Assembly (NCBI RefSeq): GCF_004353915.1
Contig: NZ_SMRP01000003.1
Span: 552,851-616,850, forward strand
Direction: 5' to 3'
DNA length: 64,000 nucleotides
From: Paraburkholderia silviterrae
Lineage (GTDB): Bacteria > Pseudomonadota > Gammaproteobacteria > Burkholderiales > Burkholderiaceae
Position numbers and translations under genes: made by a program. Positions 1 to 9,499 of this stretch are shown piece by piece (position 1 is the stretch's first letter; each line of letters starts with the position of its first letter). The notes beneath the pieces were generated by a model, which was given only the letters and a program-made list of their open reading frames with translations, was not told the origin of the DNA and searched no databases.

Positions 1-130
1 TCAACAAAAGCAGAGAACGAGATTCTATGAGGTCTGGCGGAGTCTGTCAACACCCTGTCGCCATCTTCTTATTCACCCCGCCGCAAGGAGGGCAGGGTTT
101 CAGGATGACGACAGCCCCGGAGGCGGACGC

Positions 131-454
131 TCAGCGCGCGAGCAGCGCGAGCTTGTCCTTCACGTCCTTGAATTCGTCGGCTTCGGGCAGCGGCGCCTTG
201 GTCTTGGTGATGCTCGGCCATGCCTTCGCCAGTTCGGCGTTCAGCTCAGTGAAGTGCTGCTGGTCGCCAGGCACGTCCTCTTCGGCGTAGATGGCGTTCA
301 CCGGGCATTCGGCAACGCACACGGCGCAGTCGATGCACTCGTCCGGGTCGATCGCGAGGAAGTTGGGACCTTCGCGAAAGCAGTCCACCGGGCACACATC
401 GACGCAGTCGGTATAGCGGCACTTGATGCAGCTTTCGGTCACAACGTGGGTCAT
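131..454 (-). CDS. fdxA: 7Fe ferredoxin FdxA
   Basis: Small soluble electron carrier with one [3Fe-4S] and one [4Fe-4S] cluster. The 107-residue protein has cysteines at 9, 17, 21, 40, 43, 46 and 50, the spacing of Azotobacter FdI-type 7Fe ferredoxins, with CPVDC and CIDCAVC segments and the usual C-terminal tail rich in charged residues. The start is supported by an AGGAG a few bases upstream. It is monocistronic and divergent from pncB. The redox partner cannot be read from the context. Confidence 0.95.
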   Translation of the reverse strand: MTHVVTESCIKCRYTDCVDVCPVDCFREGPNFLAIDPDECIDCAVCVAECPVNAIYAEEDVPGDQQHFTELNAELAKAWPSITKTKAPLPEADEFKDVKDKLALLAR

Positions 455-821
455 TCAGGCAGCTCCTGCATGCTTTGTATCGGGGGTTGGCAGTTCGCCA
501 AAACCAATATTGTAACTGATGCCGATTTTTCTCAGCCAGACCTCCGCAGCGCTGCTTAGATCGTTTCGTGATTAGTTTATGCGCTGCGCTGGGGACACAC
601 GATCAATGGCCCGGTCTCGCGCGAGGTTTTGCGCTTTTTTCGCTTCTTGCCCCTTGCGCGCGCATGGAGCTGCGGCGCTGGCGGCTTGGCGTGGGCTCAT
701 TCGGGTAACATTGGCGCATCACTGGCGCATGCCGTTTGCGGCGACGCCGCCTCGCCTTCGCAAGGCAAGGCGGCCGGCAAGCGAGGCGCGCGCCCTCCGA
801 TAGCAGTCCGGCTCGCCCATC
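455..821. other. Gene-free divergent region between fdxA and pncB
   Basis: These 367 bases separate two divergent genes and must hold both promoters. I see no convincing sigma-70 pair, no RNA gene and no ORF with plausible composition. The part near fdxA is AT-richer than the rest; the part near pncB is very GC-rich. Confidence 0.5.
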
Positions 822-2024
822 ATGATCATTACTTCGCTGCTCGATACCGATCTGTACAAATTCACGATGATGCAGGTGGTGCTGCATCATTTCCCCGCGG
901 CCAACGTGGAATACCGCTTCCGCTGCCGTACACCCGAAATCGATCTCGTCCCTTACGTCGATGAAATCCGCGGCGAGATCCAGAAGCTTTGCAGGCTGCG
1001 CTTTGCCGAGCCCGAGCTCGACTATCTGCGCAAGATGCGCTTCATCAAGAGCGATTTCATCGATTTCCTCGCGCTCTTCCATCTGAACGAGAAGTACATC
1101 TCTGTTCTGCCCTCGCCCAGGGGCAACGGCGAAATCGACATCGAGATCAAGGGGCCGTGGCTGCACACGATCCTCTTCGAGATTCCAGTGCTCGCCATCG
1201 TCAACGAGGTCTATTTCCGCAACACGCAGCATCATCCGCAGTACGAAGAGGGCCGCGAGCGTCTGCGCCACAAGATCGAACTGCTCGGCGCGAAGCCCGA
1301 GTTCGCCGACTGCAAGATCGCCGACTACGGCACGCGGCGCCGCTTCTCGAAGCGCTGGCACGAGGAGGTGATCCTCACGCTCAAGGAGGACCTGGCCGAG
1401 CAGTTCACGGGCACGAGCAACGTCTACTACGCGATGAAGCACAACCTCACGCCGCTCGGCACCATGGCGCACGAGTATCTGCAGGCGTGCCAGGCGCTCG
1501 GCCCGCGCCTGCGCGATTCGCAGATCTACGGCTTCGAGATGTGGGCGAAGGAGTATCGCGGCGACCTCGGCATCGCGCTCTCGGACGTCTACGGCATGCA
1601 GGCCTTCCTGCGCGACTTCGATATGTACTTCTGCAAGCTCTTCGACGGCGCGCGCCACGACTCGGGCGACCCGTTCGAGTGGGGCGAGCGCCTGCTCAAG
1701 CACTACGAGGACAACCGTTGCGACACGCGCACGAAGACCATGATCTTCTCGGACGCGCTCGACATTCCCAAGGTGCTGCGCCTTTACGAGCGCTTCAAGG
1801 ACCGCTGTCGCCTCGCGTTCGGTGTCGGCACCAATCTCACCAATGACCTCGGCTATCAGCCGCTGCAGATCGTCATCAAGATGGTCCGCTGCAATGGCCA
1901 GCCCGTTGCCAAGCTCTCCGATTCGCCGGGCAAGAACATGTGCGACGACAAGGCCTATCTGGCCTATTTGCGCCAGGTGTTCGGCATCGAGCAGCCCACG
2001 GAAGAAGAGCTCGCGAGCAAGTAA
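822..2024 (+). CDS. pncB: Nicotinate phosphoribosyltransferase
   Basis: Converts nicotinate, PRPP and ATP to nicotinate mononucleotide in NAD salvage. The 400-residue length equals the E. coli enzyme. The N-terminus ([19 protein letters not shown]) is the family hallmark. An arginine-rich segment at about residues 171-179 (RRRFSKRWH) contains the region of the phosphorylated histidine, and DSGDPFEWG near residue 280 is the conserved phosphoribosyl-binding loop. The gene stands alone, divergent from fdxA. No frame damage is seen. Confidence 0.97.
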   Translation: MIITSLLDTDLYKFTMMQVVLHHFPAANVEYRFRCRTPEIDLVPYVDEIRGEIQKLCRLRFAEPELDYLRKMRFIKSDFIDFLALFHLNEKYISVLPSPRGNGEIDIEIKGPWLHTILFEIPVLAIVNEVYFRNTQHHPQYEEGRERLRHKIELLGAKPEFADCKIADYGTRRRFSKRWHEEVILTLKEDLAEQFTGTSNVYYAMKHNLTPLGTMAHEYLQACQALGPRLRDSQIYGFEMWAKEYRGDLGIALSDVYGMQAFLRDFDMYFCKLFDGARHDSGDPFEWGERLLKHYEDNRCDTRTKTMIFSDALDIPKVLRLYERFKDRCRLAFGVGTNLTNDLGYQPLQIVIKMVRCNGQPVAKLSDSPGKNMCDDKAYLAYLRQVFGIEQPTEEELASK

Positions 2025-2173
2025 GCGCCGCACATCGGGCGTTCACTCGCCTGCGCGCCGCACGCCTGCCATCCGCGCTCGGCGCGCGTTGCGCGCACGC
2101 GAGCCGCGCCAGAAGAACAGCGACGCCCCGGTATAATCGGCGCGTCGCTTTTCTTCATTTTTCGAGGACGCGT

Positions 2174-2848
2174 ATGGACTCCAAGGTCGACACCACGGCC
2201 GCCCGCCGCAGCATACTCGCGCGCATCCGCGCGGCGCAGGGCCGCGACGCGACGCCCGCCGCGCACGAGCGCGAAGCCGTCGCCGACTACCTCGCGCGTC
2301 ATCCGCCTGGACCGCGTCCGCCGCTCGAAGGCGATCTCGTCGCGCGCTTCGTGGCCGAGGCGAAGAAAATGGCTTCGAGCGTCGACGAAGTCGCGCAGCT
2401 CGCCGATGTGCCCGCAGCCGCCGCGCGCTATCTCGCGTCGCTCGGGTTATCCACGCAAGCGGTGGCCTGGCAAACGCTCGAATCGTTCGACTGGGCCGGC
2501 GCGGGCTTGAGCGTCGAATTTCGCAAGCCCGAGGATCGCGATCTCGTCGGCCTCACCGGATGCTTTTGCGCGACCGCCGAAACGGGCACACTGGTCCTGC
2601 TTTCGAGCCCGCAGACGTGGGCCTCGGGCGCGTTGCTGCCCGAGACGCACATTGCCGTCGTGCCCGCGTCGCGCATCGTCGCCGGCCACGAGGACGCCTT
2701 CGCGCTCATGCGCGCCGAACGCGGCGAACTGCCCCGTGCGGTCAACTTCGTTTCGGGGCCGTCGCGCACCGGCGATATCGAGCAGACCATCGTCCTCGGC
2801 GCGCACGGGCCGTATCGCGTGCATGTCATCGTCGTGCAGGGCGCATGA
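2174..2848 (+). CDS. LUD-domain protein (LutC/YkgG-like)
   Basis: A 224-residue protein of the LUD (lactate utilisation) family. The C-terminal half has the family pattern TGCFCATAETGTLVL followed by a P-E-H-V-P region. The N-terminal part (about 1-100) is an arginine- and alanine-rich helical region. In lactate oxidation operons LutC works with iron-sulphur proteins LutA and LutB, but neither is visible here, so involvement in lactate use is only family inference. The ATG at 2174 is preferred to the upstream in-frame ATG at 1940, which lies inside pncB. The stop overlaps a possible start of the next gene (ATGA at 2845-2848), suggesting translational coupling. Confidence 0.85.
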   Translation: MDSKVDTTAARRSILARIRAAQGRDATPAAHEREAVADYLARHPPGPRPPLEGDLVARFVAEAKKMASSVDEVAQLADVPAAAARYLASLGLSTQAVAWQTLESFDWAGAGLSVEFRKPEDRDLVGLTGCFCATAETGTLVLLSSPQTWASGALLPETHIAVVPASRIVAGHEDAFALMRAERGELPRAVNFVSGPSRTGDIEQTIVLGAHGPYRVHVIVVQGA

Positions 2849-2919
2849 CGTTTGACACAGTCGAGCGCGCTGCGCGCACCGAAGGCGCGCGGCGCGGGAA
2901 GGGCGGGGCCGCGCGACCC

Positions 2920-4359
2920 ATGCGTTTTTTTGCGTTTCTCTCGCGCCATGCGCTCGCCGGGATCGTCGCGGCACTCGGCGTGACGATTGCACCCGCGGCG
3001 CACGCGGCTGGCGTGGATGGCGCGACGCTTTCCGCGACCTGGGGCCTCCCATTCGCGTGCATGCTGCTGTCGATCGCGCTCTTTCCGATGTTTGCGGCCA
3101 CGTTCTGGCATCACCACTTCGGCAAGATCTCGGCGGCCTGGGCGCTCGCGTTTTTGCTGCCGTTCGCGGCGACGCACGGGTTTTCGGCCGCCTGGCCGCT
3201 GTTCCTGCATGCGCTCGTCGACGAGTACGTGCCGTTCATCGTTTTGCTCGGCGCGCTCTATACGATATCGGGCGGCATCTGCGTGTACGGCAATCTGCGC
3301 GGCTCGCCGCGCACGAATACGGCGATTCTCGCGCTCGGCACCGCGCTCGCGAGCGTGATGGGCACGACCGGCGCCGCGATGCTGCTGATCCGGCCGCTCT
3401 TGCGCGCGAACGACAACCGGCGCCACAACGTCCACGTCGTAGTGTTCTTCATCTTTCTCGCCGCCAACGCGGGCGGCTCGCTCACGCCGCTCGGCGACCC
3501 GCCGCTTTTCCTCGGCTTTCTCAACGGCGTGGGTTTCTTCTGGACTACGCAGCATCTCGCGCTGCCGATGCTGTTCGTTTGCGCCGTGCTGCTCGCCGTT
3601 TTCTATTTGCTCGATTCGTGGTACTTCCGTCGTTCGGGCGAGGTGCGCGCGGCGATTCTCGATCCGACGCCGGACAGGCCGCCGCTTCACGTCGGCGGCA
3701 AGTTCAACTTCGTGCTGCTGGCGCTCGCCATCGCGCTCGTGCTGATGAGCGGCGTCTGGAAGCCGGACATCGGCATCGCGTTGCCGGGCACGCGCATCGA
3801 GTTGCAGAATCTCGTGCGCGACGTGGGGCTGATCGCGTTGTCGGTCGTATCGCTCGTCTTCGCGTCGCGCAAGGCGCGTGCGGACAACGGCTTCGACTGG
3901 GCGCCTATCGCCGAGGTGGCGAAGCTGTTCGCGGGCATCTTCGTCACGATCACGCCCGTCATCGCGATGCTGCGCGCGGGGGAGGCAGGCGCGTTCGCGC
4001 AGCTGATCCAGTTCGTGAACGACGCGCCGGGGCGCCCCAACGACGCGCTGTATTTCTGGGCGACGGGCGTCCTCTCGTCGTTCCTCGACAACGCGCCCAC
4101 CTATCTCGTGTTCTTCAATCTCGCGGGCGGCGACGCGCAATCGCTCATGACGGGCGGCGCGAAAACGCTCGCGGCGATCTCGGCCGGTGCTGTCTGGATG
4201 GGCGCGATGACCTATATCGGCAACGCGCCGAACTTCATGGTGAAGGCGATCGCGCAGCAGCGCGGCGTGCGCATGCCGGGCTTCTTCGGCTATCTTGGCT
4301 GGTCCTGCGTGGTGTTGCTGCCGGCGTTCGCCGTGGCGACCTGGCTCTTTTTCGTCTAG
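2920..4359 (+). CDS. Putative sodium:proton antiporter (CitMHS_2-like)
   Basis: Polytopic inner-membrane transporter of about 479 residues, resembling the Burkholderia sodium:proton antiporters of the citrate-transporter-like superfamily (IT superfamily). After a signal-peptide-like start there are about a dozen hydrophobic segments. Two similar re-entrant motifs suggest the inverted repeat of this superfamily: GSLTPLGDPPLFLGF near residue 190 and FLDNAPTYLVFF near residue 390, each with N/D-P residues typical of ion binding. I chose ATG 2920 because it begins the hydrophobic leader; ATG 2845, overlapping the LUD gene stop, would add 25 polar residues and is a fair alternative. The transported ion is not proven. 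Confidence 0.8.
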   Translation: MRFFAFLSRHALAGIVAALGVTIAPAAHAAGVDGATLSATWGLPFACMLLSIALFPMFAATFWHHHFGKISAAWALAFLLPFAATHGFSAAWPLFLHALVDEYVPFIVLLGALYTISGGICVYGNLRGSPRTNTAILALGTALASVMGTTGAAMLLIRPLLRANDNRRHNVHVVVFFIFLAANAGGSLTPLGDPPLFLGFLNGVGFFWTTQHLALPMLFVCAVLLAVFYLLDSWYFRRSGEVRAAILDPTPDRPPLHVGGKFNFVLLALAIALVLMSGVWKPDIGIALPGTRIELQNLVRDVGLIALSVVSLVFASRKARADNGFDWAPIAEVAKLFAGIFVTITPVIAMLRAGEAGAFAQLIQFVNDAPGRPNDALYFWATGVLSSFLDNAPTYLVFFNLAGGDAQSLMTGGAKTLAAISAGAVWMGAMTYIGNAPNFMVKAIAQQRGVRMPGFFGYLGWSCVVLLPAFAVATWLFFV

Positions 4360-4394
4360 CTCGCCTGGCTCGCCTCGCTCGCCTAGCTCGTCTA
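4360..4394. repeat. Short degenerate CTCGCCTxG repeats after the antiporter
   Basis: Immediately after the antiporter stop there are about four imperfect copies of a 9-10 base unit, CTCGCCTGG/CTCGCCTCG/CTCGCCTAG/CTCGTCTAG. Likely a slippage tract; no function is evident. Confidence 0.6.
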
Positions 4395-4560
4395 GCCGGC
4401 TGGTTTAGCCGTCCTTCGTGGCCTGACTCGCGGCCGAATTCACATCAGCCGTCCGGCAGGCTTCCGTTGGCGCCCCTTCGCGCGGGACAATGGCGGACAG
4501 CCGCAACCGGCGGATCCATTCCAGGCAAGCGGATCAACCTCTGAAGTGTGGAGAGCAACG

Positions 4561-5550
4561 ATGCAAAAAATTCTCGTGGCGCGCCCGATCTTTCCGGACG
4601 TGATCGATCGTCTCAAGCAGTACTTCGACGTCGACTGGAACAACGGCGAGACGCTGTCCGCCGACGCACTCAACGCGCGGCTCGCCGACAAGGACGGCGC
4701 GCTCACCATGGGCGACCCAATCGACGCAACGACGCTGGCCGCGGCGCCGCGCCTGCGCGTGGTCGCGAACATGGCGGTGGGCTACAACAACTTCGACATG
4801 GCGGCCTTGAACGCCGCCAACGTGCTCGGCACCAACACGCCTGACGTGCTCAACGAAACCACGGCCGACTTCGGCTGGGCGCTGATGATGGCGGCCGCGC
4901 GGCGCGTGGCCGAATCGGAGCACTTCCTGCGTGCGGGCAAGTGGCAGAAGTGGTCCTTCGACATGTTCATGGGCACGGACGTGCACGGCTCGACGCTCGG
5001 CGTGATCGGCATGGGCCGCATCGGTCAGGCGCTCGCGCGCCGCGCGCGCGGCTTCAACATGCGCGTGATCTATCACAACCGCTCGCGCGTCGCGCCCGAG
5101 CTCGAGGCTGAGCTGAACGCCGAGTACCGCACGAAAGAGGCGCTCCTCAAGGAGGCCGATCACGTCGTGCTCGTGCTGCCGTATGTGCCGGCGAACCACC
5201 ACACGATCGGCGCGGCGGAGCTCGCGCTGATGAAGCCCACGGCCACGCTCACGAACATCGCGCGCGGCGGCATCGTCGACGACGCGGCGCTGGCCGAGGC
5301 GCTGCGCACGCGCCAGATCGCCGCCGCGGGCCTCGATGTGTTCGAAGGCGAGCCGAGCGTGCACCCGGCACTGCTCACGGTCGACAACGTGGTGCTCACG
5401 CCGCACATCGCGAGCGCGAGCGAGGGCACGCGCCGTGCGATGGCGAACCTCGCTGCCGACAATCTGATTGCCGCGCTGGGCGAGGGCCCGCGCGCGGGTC
5501 AGCCGCCCAATCCGATCAATCCTGACGTGATGGGGAAAGCGCGTTCATGA
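4561..5550 (+). CDS. D-2-hydroxyacid dehydrogenase (glyoxylate/2-ketogluconate reductase type)
   Basis: NAD(P)H-dependent reductase of D-2-hydroxyacids, closest in style to GhrB/glycerate dehydrogenases. The 329-residue protein has the Rossmann motif G-x-G-x-x-G at 150-155 (GMGRIG), an arginine at 235 in NIARGGIVDD, a glutamate at 264 and a histidine at 282 in TPHIA, which together form the family catalytic triad. R-S-R after the second beta strand suggests NADPH preference, an inference. The start at 4561 follows GGAG, better than ATG 4546. It overlaps rmuC by four bases (ATGA). Confidence 0.88.
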   Translation: MQKILVARPIFPDVIDRLKQYFDVDWNNGETLSADALNARLADKDGALTMGDPIDATTLAAAPRLRVVANMAVGYNNFDMAALNAANVLGTNTPDVLNETTADFGWALMMAAARRVAESEHFLRAGKWQKWSFDMFMGTDVHGSTLGVIGMGRIGQALARRARGFNMRVIYHNRSRVAPELEAELNAEYRTKEALLKEADHVVLVLPYVPANHHTIGAAELALMKPTATLTNIARGGIVDDAALAEALRTRQIAAAGLDVFEGEPSVHPALLTVDNVVLTPHIASASEGTRRAMANLAADNLIAALGEGPRAGQPPNPINPDVMGKARS

Positions 5551-7073
5551 GCGCCGCGCCGTTGATGGCGGTTGCGACGCTCGTCCTCGCGCTCGCGCTG
5601 TTATGCGCGATCGTGTTATTGATGCGCGCGCGCCGCGGCGCGCACGACGACGAGCGCGCCGAAGCCACGCTCGACGCAATCGACCAGCTCAGCGACCGCA
5701 TCGCCGGTTCGACCGACACGCAGGCGCGTGCCGCCGAGCGCATCGAGCGCGAGCTGCGCAATGAGATTGCGCGTACCGCGCAGGCCTCGCGCAGCGAGTT
5801 CGGCGGCGGCTTTGCGCAGGTGCAGCAGGCGCTCGCCGCGCACCTCACGAGCATTGCGACCGTGCAGAACGGCCAGCTCGATAGCTTCGCGCAGCAGCTC
5901 GCGAAGCTCACCGAGAGCAACGCGCAGCAGCTCGACGCCGTGCGCCAGAGCCAGCAGTTGCAGGCGCAACAGTCACGCGACGAGCAAGGCCAGGCACTGC
6001 GCCATTTCGGCAACGTGCTCGGCCAGCAAATCGTGCAGTTGACCGAGGCGAACGACCGCCGCCTCTCCGAGGTGCGCGCGACGCTCGAACAGCGCCTGAA
6101 GGACATCGAAGCGAACAATGCGGCGAAGCTCGAAGAAATGCGCCGCACCGTCGACGAAAAGCTGCACGCGACGCTCGAGCAGCGTCTGGGCGAATCGTTC
6201 AAGCTCGTCTCCGACCGACTGGAGCAGGTGCATCGCGGGCTGGGAGAAATGCAGTCGCTCGCGGCCGGTGTCGGCGATCTGAAAAAAGTGCTGACGAACG
6301 TCAAGACGCGCGGCACGTGGGGCGAAGTGCAGCTCGAAGCGCTGCTCGAGCAGATGCTCACGCCCGACCAGTTCGCAAAAAATGTCGCGACGGTGCCGGG
6401 CAGCAGCGAGCGCGTGGAGTTCGCGATCCGGCTGCCGGGGCGCGGGCTTCAGGACGGCGGCTCCGCTTCAGCCTCCGATAGCGCGCCGGTGTGGCTACCC
6501 GTCGACGCCAAGTTTCCGCGCGAGGACTACGAGCGGCTCATCGACGCGCAGGAGCGTGCCGACGCTAACGGCATCGAGGAGGCGGGCCGCGCGCTTGAGG
6601 CACGCGTGCGCGCCGAGGCACGCACCATCGCCGAAAAATACGTCGCGCCGCCGCACACGACCGACTTTGCGCTGCTGTTCCTGCCCACCGAAGGGCTCTA
6701 TGCCGAGATCCTGCGCCGTCCCGGCCTCACTGACCTTTTGCAGCGAGATTACCGCGTGAGCGTCGCGGGCCCGACCACGCTGACGGCGCTGCTCAACAGT
6801 CTGCAGATGGGTTTTCGCACGCTTGCCATCGAGAAACGCTCCAGCGAGGTCTGGCAGGTGCTTGGCGCGGTGAAGACGGAGTTCGGCAAGTTCGGCGAGG
6901 TGCTCGCGCGCACGAAATCGCAGCTGGAAACGGTGACGCGCTCGATCGAAGCCGCCGAAGTGCGCACGCGCGCGATGAGCCGCAAGTTGCGCGATGTCGA
7001 GGCGTTGCCCGGCGAGGCGGCGTCGAACCTGCTCGGCGACGTCCTCAGCAACGGCGAGAACGGTGACGAGTGA
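5547..7073 (+). CDS. rmuC: DNA recombination protein RmuC
   Basis: Membrane-anchored nuclease-like protein that limits inversions at short inverted repeats in E. coli. The 508-residue protein has one N-terminal membrane helix (about 6-27), a long coiled coil with many Q/E/A/R residues (about 35-230), then the conserved RmuC domain (about 235-490), including VDAKFPREDYERL near 315 and FLPTEGLYAEI near 370. It begins inside the last codon of the dehydrogenase and is followed by a strong terminator, so the two likely form one transcript. Confidence 0.93.
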   Translation: MSAAPLMAVATLVLALALLCAIVLLMRARRGAHDDERAEATLDAIDQLSDRIAGSTDTQARAAERIERELRNEIARTAQASRSEFGGGFAQVQQALAAHLTSIATVQNGQLDSFAQQLAKLTESNAQQLDAVRQSQQLQAQQSRDEQGQALRHFGNVLGQQIVQLTEANDRRLSEVRATLEQRLKDIEANNAAKLEEMRRTVDEKLHATLEQRLGESFKLVSDRLEQVHRGLGEMQSLAAGVGDLKKVLTNVKTRGTWGEVQLEALLEQMLTPDQFAKNVATVPGSSERVEFAIRLPGRGLQDGGSASASDSAPVWLPVDAKFPREDYERLIDAQERADANGIEEAGRALEARVRAEARTIAEKYVAPPHTTDFALLFLPTEGLYAEILRRPGLTDLLQRDYRVSVAGPTTLTALLNSLQMGFRTLAIEKRSSEVWQVLGAVKTEFGKFGEVLARTKSQLETVTRSIEAAEVRTRAMSRKLRDVEALPGEAASNLLGDVLSNGENGDE

Positions 7074-7111
7074 GGCACACGCTGCGCGATCGCGCGCATT
7101 GAGCGGGACAC

Positions 7112-7157
7112 AAAAAAACGGGCCGCCCGCAGATCGCTGCGGGCGGCCCGTTTTTTC
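7112..7157. terminator. Bidirectional intrinsic terminator
   Basis: A-run, then a GGGCCGCCCGCAG / CTGCGGGCGGCCC stem of about 13-15 bp, then a T-run. The A and T runs flank a near-perfect stem, so it can stop rmuC transcription rightward and the acetyltransferase transcript leftward. Confidence 0.9.
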
Positions 7158-7169
7158 GCTGCTTGTGCC

Positions 7170-7667
7170 TTAGCTCGCGACCCGCTCGGCCGGTGCCGCA
7201 AGCTGGTCGAGCGCGTCGCCCGTCACGCGCACCACACGCCAGTCGGGCAGGACGGTTGCGCCCATCTTCTCGTAGAAGCGGATGGCCGGCTCGTTCCAGT
7301 CGAGCACGGTCCACTCGAAGCGGCCGCACTGGCGCTCGACGGCGATGGCCGCGAGCGCGCGCAGCATGGCCGTGCCGAGTCCCGTGCCGCGCTGTGAAGG
7401 CTGCACGTAGAGATCTTCGAGATAGAGCCCGCGGCGTCCGAGGAAGGTCGAGTAGTTATGGAAGAAGAGCGCATAGCCGACGATACGGCCTGCCTCTTCG
7501 GCCACGAGCGCCTCGGCCGACGGACGCGCGCCGAACAGTGCATCGGCGAGCCCTTCGGGTGTGCCGGTGAAGAGGTGCGTGAGCTTTTCGAACTCGGCGA
7601 GCTCGTACATCAGTGCGTGCATGGCGTCGACATCGGCGGGCGTGGCCGCGCGGATCGTGGCGCTCAT
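7170..7667 (-). CDS. GNAT acetyltransferase, SSAT-like
   Basis: Predicted acetyl-CoA dependent N-acetyltransferase of 165 residues. It resembles the spermidine/spermine (thialysine) N1-acetyltransferase branch: YLEDLYVQPSQRGTGLG is the acetyl-CoA-binding segment (R-G-x-G-x-G, about 96-105), followed by WNEPAIRFYEKMGA, a signature shared with eukaryotic SSATs. The substrate (polyamine or thialysine) is inferred only. The start MSATIRAAT was chosen over an upstream ATG because the extra residues are shadow sequence of the next gene. Its start codon overlaps the stop of the small membrane gene upstream by one base, so they are probably co-transcribed. Confidence 0.85.
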   Translation of the reverse strand: MSATIRAATPADVDAMHALMYELAEFEKLTHLFTGTPEGLADALFGARPSAEALVAEEAGRIVGYALFFHNYSTFLGRRGLYLEDLYVQPSQRGTGLGTAMLRALAAIAVERQCGRFEWTVLDWNEPAIRFYEKMGATVLPDWRVVRVTGDALDQLAAPAERVAS

Positions 7668-7942
7668 TACGCTTCCTCCTGGACATCGGAGAGATGGATC
7701 TCGATGCCGCCGAAGCGCGCGGCGACCCAGTTGTACAGATGGCAGGCGATCCACAGCAGCACGAAGCCCACGATCGCATTGAGGATCAGCGCGCTGAACA
7801 CGGTGCTGAGTTCGAAGGTGCCATTACGGAAAAATGCGACCACCGCGACGAGCAGCACGACCGGCACGCTGAAGGTCAGGTACACGAGGATGAGGGCCTT
7901 CGCGGTCTGCCCGGCGGCGATGAACGAAATCTGTTTTTTCAT
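7667..7942 (-). CDS. Small two-helix membrane protein, DUF3566-like
   Basis: A 91-residue inner-membrane protein. Hydrophobic helices lie at about 14-37 and 48-70. The C-terminal segment YNWVAARFGGIEIHL resembles the end of DUF3566 transmembrane domains, a match made from memory that needs an HMM check. Function unknown. It is the first gene of a two-gene leftward unit with the SSAT-like acetyltransferase (1-base overlap). Confidence 0.7.
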   Translation of the reverse strand: MKKQISFIAAGQTAKALILVYLTFSVPVVLLVAVVAFFRNGTFELSTVFSALILNAIVGFVLLWIACHLYNWVAARFGGIEIHLSDVQEEA

Positions 7943-8026
7943 GTGAGTCGGTCCGTAGGTCGATGAGACGTCGCTGTGGACGTTGAATTATGTTGAACGA
8001 TGCGGTGGCTGGCCATGAGCGCCGCG

Positions 8027-9397
8027 CTAGACGAGGCCGTCGAAGAGCATGATGTCGACGGCGTCGCCGGCATCGAGGTCGGCGCTTTCGTGGGCGAGCA
8101 CGATGAAGCAGTTCGCCTCGCTCATCGTGCTGAGCGCGCCGGAGCTTTGCGAGCCCGTGGGTGCGACGTGCCACTGGCCCTGCGCATCGCGTTCGGCGAC
8201 GCCGCGCTGGAACTCGGTGCGGCCCGGGCGCTTCCTGATGGGCGCGTCGCAGCGTGCCGGAATGAGCGGCACAGGCTGCGGCGTTGCGCCCGACATCGCG
8301 ATCAGGGCGGGACGCACGATCTGATAGAACGCGACCATCGTTGCGACGGGGTTGCCTGGCAATCCGAACAGGAGTGCCGCGCGTCCAGCGCCTGGGCGGC
8401 CGCCTGACCAGATGCGGCCGAACGCGAGCGGGCGGCCCGGACGCATTGCGAGGCCCCAGAAGGACACGTCGCCGAGCGTCTGCAACTGCGTGCGCGTGAA
8501 ATCGGCTTCGCCGACCGAGACGCCGCCCGAGGTCAACACGACGTCGGCGCTTTCAGCGGCTGCCTTGAGCGTGGCTGCAAGCGATTCGGGGTCGTCGCGC
8601 ACCACGCCGAGGTCGATCGGCTCGACGTTCAGGCGCTGGAGCATCGCGCCGAGCGTATAGCGATTGCTGTCGTAAATGCAGCCGGGATCGAGCGGCTCGC
8701 CGGGCGAGCGCAGTTCGTCGCCGGTCGAAAAGTACGCCACGCGCAGGCGCCGCCGCACCGCCACGTCGACGATGCCGAGCGAGGCCATCAAGCCGATGTC
8801 GCTCGCGCGCAGCACGCGGCCCGCGCGCAGCGCCGCATTGCCGCGTGCGAGATCTTCGCCCTTGCGGCGGCGGTTCGCGCCGGGCGTCACGGCGTCGGCG
8901 CGGAATGTGATCGATTCGGTGACCGCTTCAGCGAGCGACCCGGCTGCGGCTTCTTCTCCCGCCGTGCTCCCGCTGCACTCCACGCGCTCCTGCGGCACGA
9001 CGGTGTCGCAGCCGGCGGGCATCGGCGCCCCTGTCATGATGCGCACACACGCGCGCGGTGCGATGGCGCCCGTGTACGGATGGCCGGCGAATGCCTTGCC
9101 GGCCACGTTCAACGTGAGCGTCGCGCCACTGGATGCGGCATCGTGTACTAGCAGCGACGCGCTGTCGAAAGCGTAGCCATCCATGGCCGAGTTGTCGTGC
9201 GCGGGCACGTCGATCGGCGAGATCACGTCAGAGGCGAGCACGCGCGCGAGCGCATCGCGCAACGGCACGCGCTCGCTTGGCACTTGCGGCGTCGCCCACT
9301 GGAGCACGATGGCCTGGGCGGCACTGACGGGCAAGGCTTGGGGATCGAACTGGCTAAGGCTTCCTGCGCTACCGGAAATACTGTTAAGCGTGGTCAT
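8027..9397 (-). CDS. moeA: Molybdopterin molybdenumtransferase MoeA
   Basis: Inserts molybdate into adenylated molybdopterin to give the molybdenum cofactor. The 456-residue protein has AMDGYAFDS near residue 60, the MoCF-binding motif TSGGVSVGEADF near 260, and GLPGNPVA near 350, in the family order with a C-terminal beta-barrel domain. ATG 9397 fits the usual family N-terminus; ATG 9457 is possible and adds 20 residues, and neither has a clear Shine-Dalgarno. It is the last gene of the moaA-mobA-moeA leftward unit, 102 bases after mobA. Confidence 0.95.
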   Translation of the reverse strand: MTTLNSISGSAGSLSQFDPQALPVSAAQAIVLQWATPQVPSERVPLRDALARVLASDVISPIDVPAHDNSAMDGYAFDSASLLVHDAASSGATLTLNVAGKAFAGHPYTGAIAPRACVRIMTGAPMPAGCDTVVPQERVECSGSTAGEEAAAGSLAEAVTESITFRADAVTPGANRRRKGEDLARGNAALRAGRVLRASDIGLMASLGIVDVAVRRRLRVAYFSTGDELRSPGEPLDPGCIYDSNRYTLGAMLQRLNVEPIDLGVVRDDPESLAATLKAAAESADVVLTSGGVSVGEADFTRTQLQTLGDVSFWGLAMRPGRPLAFGRIWSGGRPGAGRAALLFGLPGNPVATMVAFYQIVRPALIAMSGATPQPVPLIPARCDAPIRKRPGRTEFQRGVAERDAQGQWHVAPTGSQSSGALSTMSEANCFIVLAHESADLDAGDAVDIMLFDGLV

Positions 9398-9499
9398 GGA
9401 GTGGAGAAGCGTCGCATCCGCACGATGGGTGCGGCGATCGTCCAGGGGGACGTGCATCAGGCCGGTGGCGGGCGGTCGCGGTCAAGCCGGTGGCGCTCG

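Noticed and set aside
603-2033. Long frame antisense to pncB, and similar ones at 2428-4140, 34213-35778, 47388-49829, 57269-59227 and 59849-61108
   Set aside because: Third-position GC bias gives long antisense frames opposite genuine genes; none has recognisable motifs or ribosome binding sites.
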